Origin: CAVVJA01 sp963809815
GTDB lineage: Bacteria > Actinomycetota > Actinomycetes > Mycobacteriales > Jatrophihabitantaceae
Direction: 5' to 3'
Length of the DNA: 64,000 nt
Assembly (NCBI GenBank): GCA_963809815.1
Contig: CAWELM010000024.1
Span: forward strand, 248,001 to 312,000
Below, in pieces: positions 50,309 to 59,461 of this stretch (its first letter is position 1; each line of letters begins with the position of its first letter). The notes beneath the pieces are model-generated. The model was not told the DNA's origin. It did not search any database and was given only the letters and a program-made list of their open reading frames with translations. Position numbers and translations under genes: made by a program.

Positions 50309-50339
50309 GAAAAGTTTCGTAACGATTGAGAACCGTTTC
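50309..50339. promoter_or_regulatory. paired GAAA/TTTC operator-like sites upstream of the GH3 gene
   Basis: GAAAAGTTTC (50309-50318) and GAACCGTTTC (50330-50339) share eight of ten bases and start 21 bp apart, two helical turns, on one face of the DNA. Each is a small inverted repeat. They lie 27 to 57 bp before the GH3 start and are likely binding sites of the LacI regulator encoded in the same transcript. Confidence 0.5.
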
Positions 50340-50434
50340 GGTCTCGTTCCCATCGACTATTGCCCTACAACACAGACGGAATCTAGCCGATACCTGATTT
50401 TGAAGGGAAGTAGACCGCACATACCTCTGACATC

Positions 50435-50468
50435 TTGACATCGATATTCAGAAAACTTACAGTTTCGA
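50435..50468 (+). promoter_or_regulatory. near-consensus promoter of the sugar ABC importer with overlapping operator
   Basis: TTGACA (50435-50440) and TACAGT (50458-50463) are separated by exactly 17 bp, a textbook -35/-10 pair. GAAAACTT (50451-50458) and AGTTTCGA (50461-50468) bracket the -10 box and match the GAAA...TTTC sites near the GH3 gene. A repressor bound here would block RNA polymerase. The transcript would begin about 137 nt before the binding-protein gene. Confidence 0.65.
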
Positions 50469-50606
50469 GCCACTAGCAAACGGTTCAGTCCCGAGCGCCG
50501 CCGTGTTGCCGAGCGGGGACGTTGAGCTTCGCGCGACCCACGGCGTACGTAAGCGTCCATAACCCCACAATCGCGGCAGGGCCGCGACGCGCGGACGGAG
50601 ATCAGT

Positions 50607-51968
50607 GTGGAATCGAAAGGTATGTCGCGCCGAGACTTTCTCGGTCTAGCCGCTCTCAGCGTTCCGGTCCTGGCCGGTGTGGCGGCGTGCAGCAGTTCCA
50701 AGCCGACCGGCGGCGCCGGCACTGGAAACGCCAGCGGCGGAGGCGGGAGCACGGGCACGGCGACCTATTGGTTCCTGTCCGGGCAGCCGCAACAAGGCAT
50801 CCGTGAGGACTCGGTCAAGGCGTTCAATGCCTCGAGTAGTAACGGCAAGATCTCCTACACCGAGTTCCAGAACGACGCCTACAAGACGAAGATCAAGACT
50901 GCGATCGGTGCCGGGCAGGCCCCGACGATCATCTGGGGCTGGGGCGGCGGCGGGCTGAAGAGCTACGTGCAGGCCAACCAGGTCGAGGACCTCACCAGCT
51001 GGTTCGACCAGAATCCGGATGTAAAGAGTCGGCTGTTCCCGTCGTCATTCGGCGCCGCCACGATCAGCGGCAAGATCTACGCGATGCCCTCTGAAGCGGT
51101 GCAGCCGATCATCCTTTACTACAACAAGAAGGTACTCGACAAGGTTGGTGTCCAGCCGCCGCAGTCCTGGGGCGACATCCTGGACATGGTGCCGAAGATC
51201 AACGCCAAGGGCATCGCCCCGTTCTCGCTCGGCGGGCAGTCCCGCTGGACCAACATGATGTGGCTGGAGTTTCTCTTCGACCGCATCGGCGGCCCCGAGG
51301 TCTTCCAGGCCGTGTTCGATGGCGAGAAGAACGCCTGGTCCAACCCGGCCTCGATTCAGGGGCTGACCGAGTGCCAGAAGCTGATCAAGGCGAATGGCTT
51401 CATCAAAGGCTTCCAATCGATCACTGCGGACTCGAATGCTGACCAGGCGCTGCTGTACACCGGCAAGGCGGCGATGATGCTGCATGGGTCCTGGACCTAC
51501 GGCAACATGAAGAGCTCCGGCGGCGACTTCGTCACCGGCGGCCATCTCGGCTGGATGAACTTCCCGACGGTCGACGGAGGTAAGGGTGATCCGAGCGACA
51601 CCGTCGGCAACCCAGGCCAGTACCTGTCGATCTCGTCCAAGGCGTCGGACGCGCAGAAGCAGCTCGCGCTGGACTACTTCAAAAACGGGGTGCTCGCCGA
51701 CGCCGAGGTCAAGGAGTGGATCAAGACCGGCAGCGTGCCGATCGTGAAGAGCGCCTCTAGTCAGCTCAGCTCGGCCGGGGACGACGCCCCCTTCCTCAAG
51801 TTCATCTACGACACCTCAAGCCAGGCGAAGGTGTTCGCGCAGTCGTGGGACCAGGCGCTGAGCCCGACCCAAGCCGAGGTGCTGCTGGACAACATCGCGA
51901 AGCTGTTCGCGCTGTCAATCTCTCCTCAGCAGTACGCGAGCAACATGAACGCGGTGATCGGTAAGTGA
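50607..51968 (+). CDS. carbohydrate ABC transporter substrate-binding lipoprotein
   Basis: 453-aa extracellular sugar-binding protein (family 1). It has a twin-arginine signal (SRRDFLGLAAL) plus a lipobox VAAC with the lipidated cysteine about residue 34, then a Gly/Ser/Thr-rich linker. The mature part includes TATYWFLSGQPQQG, FQNDAYKTKIKTAIGAGQAPTIIWGWGGG, PSEAVQPIILYYNKKVLDKVGVQPPQSWGDIL and GKAAMMLHGSW. GTG 50607 or ATG 50622 may be the start. It is first in an operon with two permease genes; the ATPase is not encoded here and is probably shared (MsiK-like), as in streptomycetes. The likely ligand is a xylo-oligosaccharide, from the neighbours. Confidence 0.92.
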   Translation: MESKGMSRRDFLGLAALSVPVLAGVAACSSSKPTGGAGTGNASGGGGSTGTATYWFLSGQPQQGIREDSVKAFNASSSNGKISYTEFQNDAYKTKIKTAIGAGQAPTIIWGWGGGGLKSYVQANQVEDLTSWFDQNPDVKSRLFPSSFGAATISGKIYAMPSEAVQPIILYYNKKVLDKVGVQPPQSWGDILDMVPKINAKGIAPFSLGGQSRWTNMMWLEFLFDRIGGPEVFQAVFDGEKNAWSNPASIQGLTECQKLIKANGFIKGFQSITADSNADQALLYTGKAAMMLHGSWTYGNMKSSGGDFVTGGHLGWMNFPTVDGGKGDPSDTVGNPGQYLSISSKASDAQKQLALDYFKNGVLADAEVKEWIKTGSVPIVKSASSQLSSAGDDAPFLKFIYDTSSQAKVFAQSWDQALSPTQAEVLLDNIAKLFALSISPQQYASNMNAVIGK

Positions 51969-52894
51969 CATCGGTTGCGCCGCCGATTCTGCAGTCCGCG
52001 CCGCCACCCACCGTTTCACGTGGGCGGCGGCAACGGTCGCTGAGTTGGCTGGCGCTGCCCGCGCTCGCGTTCTTTGTCCTGTTCGGGTTGATCCCGCTCG
52101 TCGGGGTGCTACTGCTGAGCTTCACCACCTGGGACGGCATCGGCACCATCCACCCGTCTGGGCTAACCAGCTGGCGCGCAGTGCTGTCCGACCCCGGGCT
52201 GCCGCACGCACTCCGGGTGACGTTCCTGATCATGGCTCTGTCCTGGCTGTTCCAGACCCCGATGAGCATTCTGTTAGGCGTCTTCCTCGCCGGCCGGCAG
52301 CGCTACCGCGCTTTCCTGTCCGTCTTTCTGTTCATTCCGCTGTTGCTCAGCTCGGCCGCGATCGCGATCACCTACAAAGCGCTACTCGACCCCAACTTCG
52401 GGCTGGGCGCCGGCCTGCACCTCGATATCCTTTCCCAAGATTGGCTCGGTCAGCCGAATCTCGCGATCGCGACCGTTGTCTTTGTCGTGTCCTGGCAGTT
52501 CATTCCGTTCCACACCCTGATCTATCAAGGCGCGGTGCGGCAGATCCCGGAATCCATGTACGAGGCGGCGCAGATAGACGGCGCCGGACGGGTGCGGCAG
52601 TTCTTCAGCATCACCCTGCCACAGTTGAAGTACACGATTATCACCTCGTCGACGCTGATGGTCGTCGGCTCGGTCACCTTCTTCGACATCATCTTCGTGC
52701 TGACCCAAGGCGGCCCGGCTGACGCCACCACCAACCTGGCGCTCGCGATGTACAAGAGGGGCTTCCAGGCCAACCTGATGGGCGAGGCAAGCGCCATCGC
52801 GGTGATCATCGTCCTGCTGGGATTGGCCCTGGCGCTCCTGTTGCGCCGGCTGGGCGGCCGGGACACCACGGCCAGCCAACTCGAAGGCGCCTGA
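51965..52894 (+). CDS. sugar ABC transporter permease (MalF-like)
   Basis: 309-aa permease with six helices. N-terminal LSWLALPALAFFVLFGLIPLVGVLLLSFTTWDG is the usual first helix. The ABC coupling loop is EAAQIDGAGRVRQFFSITLPQLKY (EAA motif, about residue 200). The GTG start overlaps the TGA of the binding-protein gene (GTGA). It pairs with the permease encoded two bases downstream to form the channel. Confidence 0.93.
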   Translation: MTSVAPPILQSAPPPTVSRGRRQRSLSWLALPALAFFVLFGLIPLVGVLLLSFTTWDGIGTIHPSGLTSWRAVLSDPGLPHALRVTFLIMALSWLFQTPMSILLGVFLAGRQRYRAFLSVFLFIPLLLSSAAIAITYKALLDPNFGLGAGLHLDILSQDWLGQPNLAIATVVFVVSWQFIPFHTLIYQGAVRQIPESMYEAAQIDGAGRVRQFFSITLPQLKYTIITSSTLMVVGSVTFFDIIFVLTQGGPADATTNLALAMYKRGFQANLMGEASAIAVIIVLLGLALALLLRRLGGRDTTASQLEGA

Positions 52895-52895
52895 G

Positions 52896-53789
52896 ATGGC
52901 CACCGCGACAGTGGAAACCCGCGGCGGTGGAACGAGGAAGACGAAATCGCGCACCTGGACCGTCGGGCGACTCATTCGCTTCAACTGGATCGGCGGCACC
53001 GCAGCGTGGATCTGGTTCGTCATCGTGATGCTGCCGATCTACTGGATCGTGATCACCAGCCTTAAGACGCAGGAGAACTACTTCGCCACCAACCCGCTGG
53101 CGCCGCCCAGCAATCCCACGCTGGAGAACTACCGGCTGGTCCTCAGATCCGACTTCGTGCAGTACTTCGTCAACAGCGTCATCGTCACGGTCGGCGCCGT
53201 GGTGCCCGCGGTGTTGGTTTCCTTCATGGCCGCCTACGCGATCATCCGCGACTACCGTCGATGGTTCCTGCGCGGTACGAACTCGATGTTCCTGATGGGA
53301 CTGGCGATTCCGCTGCAGGCCACGATCATCCCGCTCTACTTGCTGATCATCAAATTGCAGCTCTATGACACGCTGCTGGCGCTCATCCTGCCGTCGATAG
53401 CGTTCGCGATCCCGCTGTCGGTGCTCGTGCTGGCGAACTTCATCCGCGACGTGCCCGCCGAGTTGTTCGACTCAATGCGCGTCGACGGGGCAAGCGAATG
53501 GGCGATGTTGTGGCGACTCGCATTCCCGCTGACCAAGCCGGCGCTCCTGACCGTCACGATCTACAACGCCCTGACCATCTGGAACGGATTTCTGCTACCC
53601 CTCATCCTTACTCAGACTCCGAACAAACGCACCCTTCCGTTAGCCCTGTGGACCTTCCAGGGCCAATACAGCGTGAACATCCCAGCGGTTCTTGCGTCGG
53701 TGCTCCTGACGACGCTGCCGATCTTGCTCCTGTACATCATCGGTCGCCGACAGATGGTCAGCGGCCTCAGCGCCGGCTTCAGCAAGTAG
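52896..53789 (+). CDS. sugar ABC transporter permease (MalG-like)
   Basis: 297-aa permease with six helices. It has the MalG-type features IVMLPIYWIVITSLKTQENYF and ENYRLVLRSDFVQYFVNSVIVT, and the coupling loop DSMRVDGASEWAMLWRLAFPLTKPAL (EAA-loop equivalent). The C-terminus GRRQMVSGLSAGFSK (ending in the classic GLTAGAVK-like pattern) is typical. It starts one base after the stop of the MalF-like gene. This completes the importer; no ATP-binding subunit follows, so an unlinked ATPase must serve. Confidence 0.93.
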   Translation: MATATVETRGGGTRKTKSRTWTVGRLIRFNWIGGTAAWIWFVIVMLPIYWIVITSLKTQENYFATNPLAPPSNPTLENYRLVLRSDFVQYFVNSVIVTVGAVVPAVLVSFMAAYAIIRDYRRWFLRGTNSMFLMGLAIPLQATIIPLYLLIIKLQLYDTLLALILPSIAFAIPLSVLVLANFIRDVPAELFDSMRVDGASEWAMLWRLAFPLTKPALLTVTIYNALTIWNGFLLPLILTQTPNKRTLPLALWTFQGQYSVNIPAVLASVLLTTLPILLLYIIGRRQMVSGLSAGFSK

Positions 53790-53835
53790 CAGGCGCCGAC
53801 GCTCGTCGCAGCATCGACCTTTCGGGGATGATCGT

Positions 53836-54444
53836 CTAGAGAGACTCCAGCCCGGGCTCGGCCGCGAGCGCGCGCAGCTGCGCCACCGACTGCGAGGCGT
53901 TCAGTGGTCCCAGGTACTGAAGACTGACCACGTATCCGAAGGGATCGCCGTGCACGAGAATCGGTGCCACACCGTACGGAGTGGTAAGCGGTGGGAGCGG
54001 GCGGCGGTTGGCTTGGACGTCGCGGAGTATCAGGATGCCTACGGTCGCCGGGCCTGCGACCACGTCGATGCGTCGGGCCACCAGATAGGTCGCGCCGTCG
54101 AAGATGCTCTTGGTCAGGTAGGACTGCACGGTGATCGATCCCCGGCGAGGTACATACCGGTTGATCACCTCACGCAGCACAGGCGGGACCACGGTCGTGC
54201 GTGCACAATTCGGTTCCTGGCGGCAAAGATCTTCTTCGGGCGCTAGGGGCGTTGCGGCAGCTAGCGGGACATGGGTGGGCGCGACCTCGGGCATCGATCG
54301 GGCGTGCTCGACCGGACGGATGAGGGCCCAGATGATCACCAGGGCCAGCACGAGGCCACCGAGCAACCACCAGCGCCGCGATCCGCGTGCCGTCTGGTCA
54401 GCGGGTCGGTCGGCAACCTCGTCCAGGAATTCGATCCCACTCAT
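53836..54444 (-). CDS. hypothetical membrane-anchored protein
   Basis: 202-aa protein with an N-terminal cytoplasmic stretch (GSRRWW) and a single transmembrane helix LLGGLVLALVIIWALI (about residues 27-42), followed by an extracellular domain. The outer domain includes a cysteine pair CRQEPNCARTTVVPPVL, which may form a short disulfide loop, and alternating beta-rich segments (GSITVQSYLTKSIFDGATYLVARRIDVV). I recognise no family. It is convergent with the ABC permease gene and divergent from the BTAD regulator at a distance of about 240 bp. Confidence 0.65.
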   Translation of the reverse strand: MSGIEFLDEVADRPADQTARGSRRWWLLGGLVLALVIIWALIRPVEHARSMPEVAPTHVPLAAATPLAPEEDLCRQEPNCARTTVVPPVLREVINRYVPRRGSITVQSYLTKSIFDGATYLVARRIDVVAGPATVGILILRDVQANRRPLPPLTTPYGVAPILVHGDPFGYVVSLQYLGPLNASQSVAQLRALAAEPGLESL

Positions 54445-54682
54445 GGACCCGGCTCACCACACCGCGCTAACGCACAGACACTCGACCAGCCGAGGTCGGA
54501 GGATCTGCACGTCGCAAGCGTAACCGGACCTGCGAGAAACCACATGGCGCTCAAGTCGCGCACAAACAACGGAGCCGTATGGCGTCGGCCCGATCAATCC
54601 ACTCTGCGGAGATCGCGCTGCGGCGCGGGCATGACGCTCACATAATGAGGAGACGTCGAGCCGAAGAGAGCGGGGGCCAACC

Positions 54683-57600
54683 GTGCGAATCGGGCTCTTG
54701 GGCGGTTTCGAGGTAGCCGAGGGCGATCGGATGGTCGCTCACAGCGCGTGGCGGCTGCGCAAGGCGAAGACATTGATCAAGCTGCTGGCACTTGAACCGA
54801 CGCATCGGGTGCATCGCGACCAGGTCGCCGACTTGCTCTGGCCGGAGCTCGACGGAGATGCCGCCCGAAACAACCTGCATCAGGTGTTGCATGTGGCCCG
54901 CCGAGCGTTGTCAACGGTTGGCGTCGATGGAGCGGCTGTGCTCGCGCTACGTGACGATGTCGTCGTACTCGGGCCCGATGGTCACGTGATCACCGACCTC
55001 GAGGAATTTCAGGATGCGGTACAGCGCGCGTCAAACGACAGCGACGCACTAGCCGCAGCGCTCCGCCGATGGGACGGTGAGGTTCTGCCCGAGGACTCCT
55101 ACGAGCCGTGGGCGCAGCGCCACGCCGATCGTATCCGGGAGTGGCGCACCATGCTGGTCATGAGGCTGGTCGAAGACGATCTGGTCAAGCGTGACCCGCA
55201 GGCCGCCGTAGCCCTCCTCACACCGGTCGTTGCGGCCAATCCGCTGCACGAACCGGTGCAGCGGGTGATGATGCGTGCGCTTGCCGGTGCGGGTCGGCAG
55301 ACCGAGGCGCTGGTGCTATTCGAACGGCTCCGCACGGTGTTGCGGCGGGAGCTCGCGGCCGAGCCGGATGCGCAGACCCGTCAGCTGTACCGCGACCTGT
55401 TGGCAGGCGGCACCCGAGGCACGAGCACACCCCGCACGGCGAACCTCCCGGCGCGGGTCGCCGCGCTCGTCGGCCGCGAGCGCGAACTCGAGGAGACCGC
55501 CCGCATACTCGCCGACGCCCGGTTGCTCACCTTGACCGGCCCGGGTGGTGCCGGCAAGACGACGCTCGCGCTCGAGCTCGCTCGACGGCGCCGCGAGCGC
55601 TATCGCGACGGTGCCGTACTGGTCGAGCTGGCCGCGCTGACGGACGGCGACCTGCTCGTTCAGGAGATAGCCGACGCGCTACGGCTGCAATTGCCGCCTC
55701 GACAGGCTCCGGTCGACTCGCTGGTGGCGCAGCTGCATGGCCGGCAGCTACTCATCGTGCTCGACAACTGCGAGCACCTGATCGATGCGTGCGCCCGGAC
55801 GATTACCGAACTGCTGCAGGGCTGTCCCGAGGTCTCGGTTCTGGCGACCAGCCGGGAGCCGCTGCGCATCGAGGGTGAGATCAGCTGGCGCACGCCGTCG
55901 CTCGACCTGCCCGACCCGGAGCATCTTCCGTCATTGGACGTGCTCGCAACTATCGCGTCGATCCAGCTGTTCATGCAACGCGCGTCGGCGGTCTCGCCCG
56001 GATTCGCACTATCCGGGGGCAACGCCGCAGCGGTGGCCGACATCTGCTATCGCCTCGACGGCATGCCACTCGCGCTAGAGCTCGCGGCCGCCTGCATACC
56101 GGTACTGTCGCCGCAACAGATCGCGGCGCGGCTCGGCGACGCGCTCGAATTACTCAGTCGCGGTTATCGCACGACGATCACTCGCCAGCAGACTTTGACC
56201 GCCACCCTGGAGTGGAGCCACAACCTGCTCGGCGACGACGAGCAGGTGCTGTTCCGGCGGCTGGCGGTCTTTGCCGGGTCGTTCACGCTCGAGGCGGTCG
56301 AGGGCGTGTGCTCGGACGGCGGGCACGTGCTCGGCGCGCTTGCGCGGCTTGTCGACACGTCGCTTGTTGTCGCCGAGACCCGGGACGACGTTACCCGCTA
56401 CCGGCTGCTCGAGACGGTGCGGCAGTACGGCCTGGAACGGCTGCACGCCGCGGGCGAGCAGCCGGCAATCCGCCGCCGGCACGGCGCTTGGTATGTCGAG
56501 TTCGCCGAGGCTCGCGACCCGGAGGTGCCGACGAGTGTCGTCGATGTCGCGCCGGCGAGTCTCGATGTCGAGCACGACAACCTGCGGACGGCGCTGACCT
56601 GGGCACTGGCACATGAGGTGCGCCCTGCGTTACGGCTCGCGGTCGCACTGTGGCGTTATTGGCTGGCGCGCGGCCTGTTCGCCGAGGGTCGCCTGTGGCT
56701 GGAGGCCGTGCTGGCCGCCGACTCGGAACCGTCCGTCCTGCGCGCCCGCGGGTTGCTGGCACTCGCAGTGTTCGACCTCCGCGGGGGTATGGCAGATCGG
56801 CTCGTCGCGATCGGCGCTGAAGCTGTCGCAATTCACCGCATGATCGGCGACCGGGCCGACCTCGCGCTGGCGTTGGACGCGGACGGCGCCCTCGCCTACA
56901 TGCGAGGCGACTGGACTGGGTGCTGGCAACGCGCCGAGGAGGCCCGGGCTGCGGCACCGGGTGTCGACGATGTCGAGGCGTCCACCGTGTTCCTGCAGGC
57001 GATGGTGTTGCTCGGCCGCCACGATTTGCCCGCCGCACGCTTGTCGTTCGAGCGGGCGCGCGCTGCCCTGGCTGCGGTGCGGTCGGGGCGGCCTTTCTTC
57101 ACCACGATGACGCTCGGCTGGATCGTCGAGGGTGCAGGCGCTAGTCCGCGGCTCTACTTCGAGGAGACCGTGCTGCCCGGACCCCGGGTGAACGCCGGCC
57201 AGGCGCAGGGATATGTGTTGTGCAACCTCGGCTATCTGGCCCGGCTGGCCGGCGACCTGGACCAGGCCCGGATACTGCTCGACGAGGCCGTCTCGATATT
57301 CCGCGCACTCGGCGCCCGCGACGGCGAATCGATGGCACTCAACCATCTCGGCTGCCTGCACCGTGTCCGGGCTGAGTTCGCCGAAGGACGGGACATGCTG
57401 GAGCAGAGCCTGCGCATCCGGCACGAAATCGGCGATCGTCGCGCGATCGGCCTGACTCTGGGCAATCTCGGCGTGCTGACGGCCGCCGAAGGAGATCTGG
57501 AGCGCGGGGTCGCGCTCTTGGAGCAGGCACTGGCCGGCTTTCGCGAGACGGAGGACGTTCCAGGACGGGTCGGCTTCACGCTGACCACGGCAAGCGTCTA

Positions 57601-57835
57601 TGCGAATGCGGGCGACTACGACGCGGCCCGACGCCTGCTACCCGACGCCTTGCTGGAGTCGCGGCACATTCCTGGCAATCACCGCGCGACCGCGTGGGGA
57701 CATGTCATGCTCAGCGAGGTATTCAGCCGCCTAGGTCAGGCCGACGAGGCCGTCCGCGCGCTGGCCCGAGCCGGTGATCAGTTCCGGGCGCTCGGCGCCA
57801 TCGACCGGGTTGAGCCCGGGTTAAGCGCGCGCTAA
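54683..57835 (+). CDS. large BTAD/NB-ARC/TPR transcriptional regulator (AfsR/SARP-like)
   Basis: 1050-aa regulator. The N-terminus (MRIGLLGGFEVAEGDRMV...WRLRKAKTLIKLLALEPTHRVHRDQVADLLWPELDGDAARNNLHQVLHVARRAL, in pieces) is the OmpR-like winged helix of SARP proteins. The BTAD domain follows to about residue 255. A STAND/NB-ARC ATPase comes next, with Walker A TGPGGAGKTTLALELA at about 287, Walker B LLIVLDNCEHLID at about 357 and a PLALELAAACIPVLSPQQIA sensor segment. The C-terminal about 450 residues contain TPR-like repeats (GYVLCNLGYLARLAGDLDQARILLDEAV). GTG 54683 is preceded by GAGAGCGGGGG. The flavoenzyme gene 57 bp downstream on the same strand may be a target or operon partner. Confidence 0.9.
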   Translation: MRIGLLGGFEVAEGDRMVAHSAWRLRKAKTLIKLLALEPTHRVHRDQVADLLWPELDGDAARNNLHQVLHVARRALSTVGVDGAAVLALRDDVVVLGPDGHVITDLEEFQDAVQRASNDSDALAAALRRWDGEVLPEDSYEPWAQRHADRIREWRTMLVMRLVEDDLVKRDPQAAVALLTPVVAANPLHEPVQRVMMRALAGAGRQTEALVLFERLRTVLRRELAAEPDAQTRQLYRDLLAGGTRGTSTPRTANLPARVAALVGRERELEETARILADARLLTLTGPGGAGKTTLALELARRRRERYRDGAVLVELAALTDGDLLVQEIADALRLQLPPRQAPVDSLVAQLHGRQLLIVLDNCEHLIDACARTITELLQGCPEVSVLATSREPLRIEGEISWRTPSLDLPDPEHLPSLDVLATIASIQLFMQRASAVSPGFALSGGNAAAVADICYRLDGMPLALELAAACIPVLSPQQIAARLGDALELLSRGYRTTITRQQTLTATLEWSHNLLGDDEQVLFRRLAVFAGSFTLEAVEGVCSDGGHVLGALARLVDTSLVVAETRDDVTRYRLLETVRQYGLERLHAAGEQPAIRRRHGAWYVEFAEARDPEVPTSVVDVAPASLDVEHDNLRTALTWALAHEVRPALRLAVALWRYWLARGLFAEGRLWLEAVLAADSEPSVLRARGLLALAVFDLRGGMADRLVAIGAEAVAIHRMIGDRADLALALDADGALAYMRGDWTGCWQRAEEARAAAPGVDDVEASTVFLQAMVLLGRHDLPAARLSFERARAALAAVRSGRPFFTTMTLGWIVEGAGASPRLYFEETVLPGPRVNAGQAQGYVLCNLGYLARLAGDLDQARILLDEAVSIFRALGARDGESMALNHLGCLHRVRAEFAEGRDMLEQSLRIRHEIGDRRAIGLTLGNLGVLTAAEGDLERGVALLEQALAGFRETEDVPGRVGFTLTTASVYANAGDYDAARRLLPDALLESRHIPGNHRATAWGHVMLSEVFSRLGQADEAVRALARAGDQFRALGAIDRVEPGLSAR

Positions 57836-57892
57836 GCCGATGCGAAGGCCGGGTCCATAACGTCGCCCTCGGAATCGAGTATGGAGGGCAAA

Positions 57893-59311
57893 ATGACGTT
57901 GACAGATGCCCAGAATGTGCTGGGCGAAGCCACGGTGGGCGAACTGCAAGCTGCCGTCCGCGGTCAAGTAATCCGGCCGGGCGACAGTAACTATGACGAA
58001 GCACGTGCGGTCTGGAACGCCGCGCATGACAAGCACCCGGCGCTGATCATCCGGTGCACCGGCGCCGCCGACGTGATCAAGGCCATCGAGTTCGCCCGCA
58101 GCCAGGGCCTGCCGCTCGCGGTACGCGGCGGCGCGCACAGCATCGCCGGCTTCTCGACCGTCGACGGCGGCGTGGTTATCGACCTCTCGCCGATGAAGGC
58201 GGTCACGGTGGACCCGCAGCGCCGCCGGGCGGTCGCGCAAGGCGGGGCCACCTGGGCGGACTTCGACCACGAGACCCAGGCGTTCGGGTTGGCGGTCACC
58301 GGCGGCCTGGTCTCCACGACCGGGCTCGGCGGATTCACGCTCGGAGGGGGTATCGGCTGGTTGCTGCGCAAGCACGGGCTGACCTGCGACAACCTCGTCT
58401 CCGCCGATGTGGTCACTGCGGACGGCCGCCAGCAGCATGCGGACGCCGAGCAGAACAGCGACCTGTTCTGGGCGCTGCGCGGTGGGGGCGGCAACTTCGG
58501 CGTTGTCACGTCGATGGAGTTCGCGCTGCATCCCGTGGGTCCGACCGTCGTCGGTGGACTGCTGTTCTTCCCGGGCGACGCCGCTCGTGACGTGGTGACC
58601 GGATGGCGCCGGCTCACCAGCTCGATGCCGGACGAACTGACCTCGCTCGTCGACCTCACCACCGCCCCGCCGGTCCCCTTCCTGCCCGAATCGGTGCACG
58701 GCAAGCCGATCGTGGCCGTAGGCGCGGTCTACTGCGGTCCGCTGGACGCCGGAGACGACGTCGTGCGCCCGCTGCGTACACTCGCGGATCCGGTCGCCGA
58801 CCTGCTCGGACCCGTGCCATATGCGGCAATGCAGCAGATTCTCGATCCCCTATGGCAGGCGGGTGCGCACAACTACTTCACCTCCGCGATGATGGACGAT
58901 CTTCCCGACCCGGCGGTCGAGGAGCTCATTGCCAGGTGGTCGGCAAAGCCGACGCCGCAGAGTGAGATTCACATCCACCACGCCGGTGGCGCGTTGGCGC
59001 GCGTATCCGCGTCAGCGTCGGCGTTCTCGCAGCGCACGTCACCGTATCTCCTCAATGTCATCGCCAGGTCGGTGGACGGTGTGGGCTTCGACGACGACGC
59101 GGCGTGGGCGCGGGGTACGCGCGCCGCGCTGGCGGCATACGGGCCCGACACGATGTACGTGAACTTCACCGGCGAAGCCGGCGACGACAAGGTGCGGGCG
59201 TCCTATCCGCCGGAGACTTACGCGAAGCTTGTCTCGATCAAGAAGCGCTACGACCCGACGAATGTGTTCCGGCTGAACCAGAACATTCCGCCGACCGCCC
59301 AGGCTGGATGA
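57893..59311 (+). CDS. FAD-binding oxidoreductase (berberine-bridge enzyme-like)
   Basis: 472-aa flavoenzyme. PP-loop and FAD-binding PCMH fold: AALIIRCTGAADVIKAIEFARSQGLPLAVRGGAHSIAGFSTVDGGVVIDLSPM, in pieces, where RGGAHS carries the His for covalent FAD attachment. TTGLGGFTLGGGIGWLLRKHGLTCDNLVSADVVTADG follows; the cysteine used for a second covalent link in true BBE enzymes is replaced by Thr. RGGGGNFGVVTSMEF and the BBE C-terminal block KKRYDPTNVFRLNQNI complete it. Family members oxidise alcohols, sugars or secondary metabolites. ATG 57893 follows GGAGGG; the in-frame ATG 57881 would overlap it. It may be controlled by the BTAD protein upstream. Confidence 0.93.
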   Translation: MTLTDAQNVLGEATVGELQAAVRGQVIRPGDSNYDEARAVWNAAHDKHPALIIRCTGAADVIKAIEFARSQGLPLAVRGGAHSIAGFSTVDGGVVIDLSPMKAVTVDPQRRRAVAQGGATWADFDHETQAFGLAVTGGLVSTTGLGGFTLGGGIGWLLRKHGLTCDNLVSADVVTADGRQQHADAEQNSDLFWALRGGGGNFGVVTSMEFALHPVGPTVVGGLLFFPGDAARDVVTGWRRLTSSMPDELTSLVDLTTAPPVPFLPESVHGKPIVAVGAVYCGPLDAGDDVVRPLRTLADPVADLLGPVPYAAMQQILDPLWQAGAHNYFTSAMMDDLPDPAVEELIARWSAKPTPQSEIHIHHAGGALARVSASASAFSQRTSPYLLNVIARSVDGVGFDDDAAWARGTRAALAAYGPDTMYVNFTGEAGDDKVRASYPPETYAKLVSIKKRYDPTNVFRLNQNIPPTAQAG

Positions 59312-59415
59312 CCGAAAGAGAAGGCTCGCTGGGCCCGCGTTCCGCTGAACGCGGCCCCAGCGGCAGCAGCGTGCTCGTGCATACCAGGTTTCCTCACCTA
59401 CACGTTCCCCGGTCG

Positions 59416-59461
59416 TGATCTTGGACTTATCGCCCGATAGCGCGCGATAAGTCCAAGATCA
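59416..59461. repeat. perfect 18-bp inverted repeat, TGATCTTGGAC family (copy 3)
   Basis: TGATCTTGGACTTATCGC (59416-59433) is exactly the reverse complement of the bases at 59444-59461, with a 10-bp loop. It is the strongest hairpin in the window and lies between the convergent flavoenzyme gene and an esterase relic. It shares its arms with elements at 6001-6044 and 23724-23765. It may be a bidirectional terminator, but the conserved arm sequence suggests a dispersed element. Confidence 0.8.
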
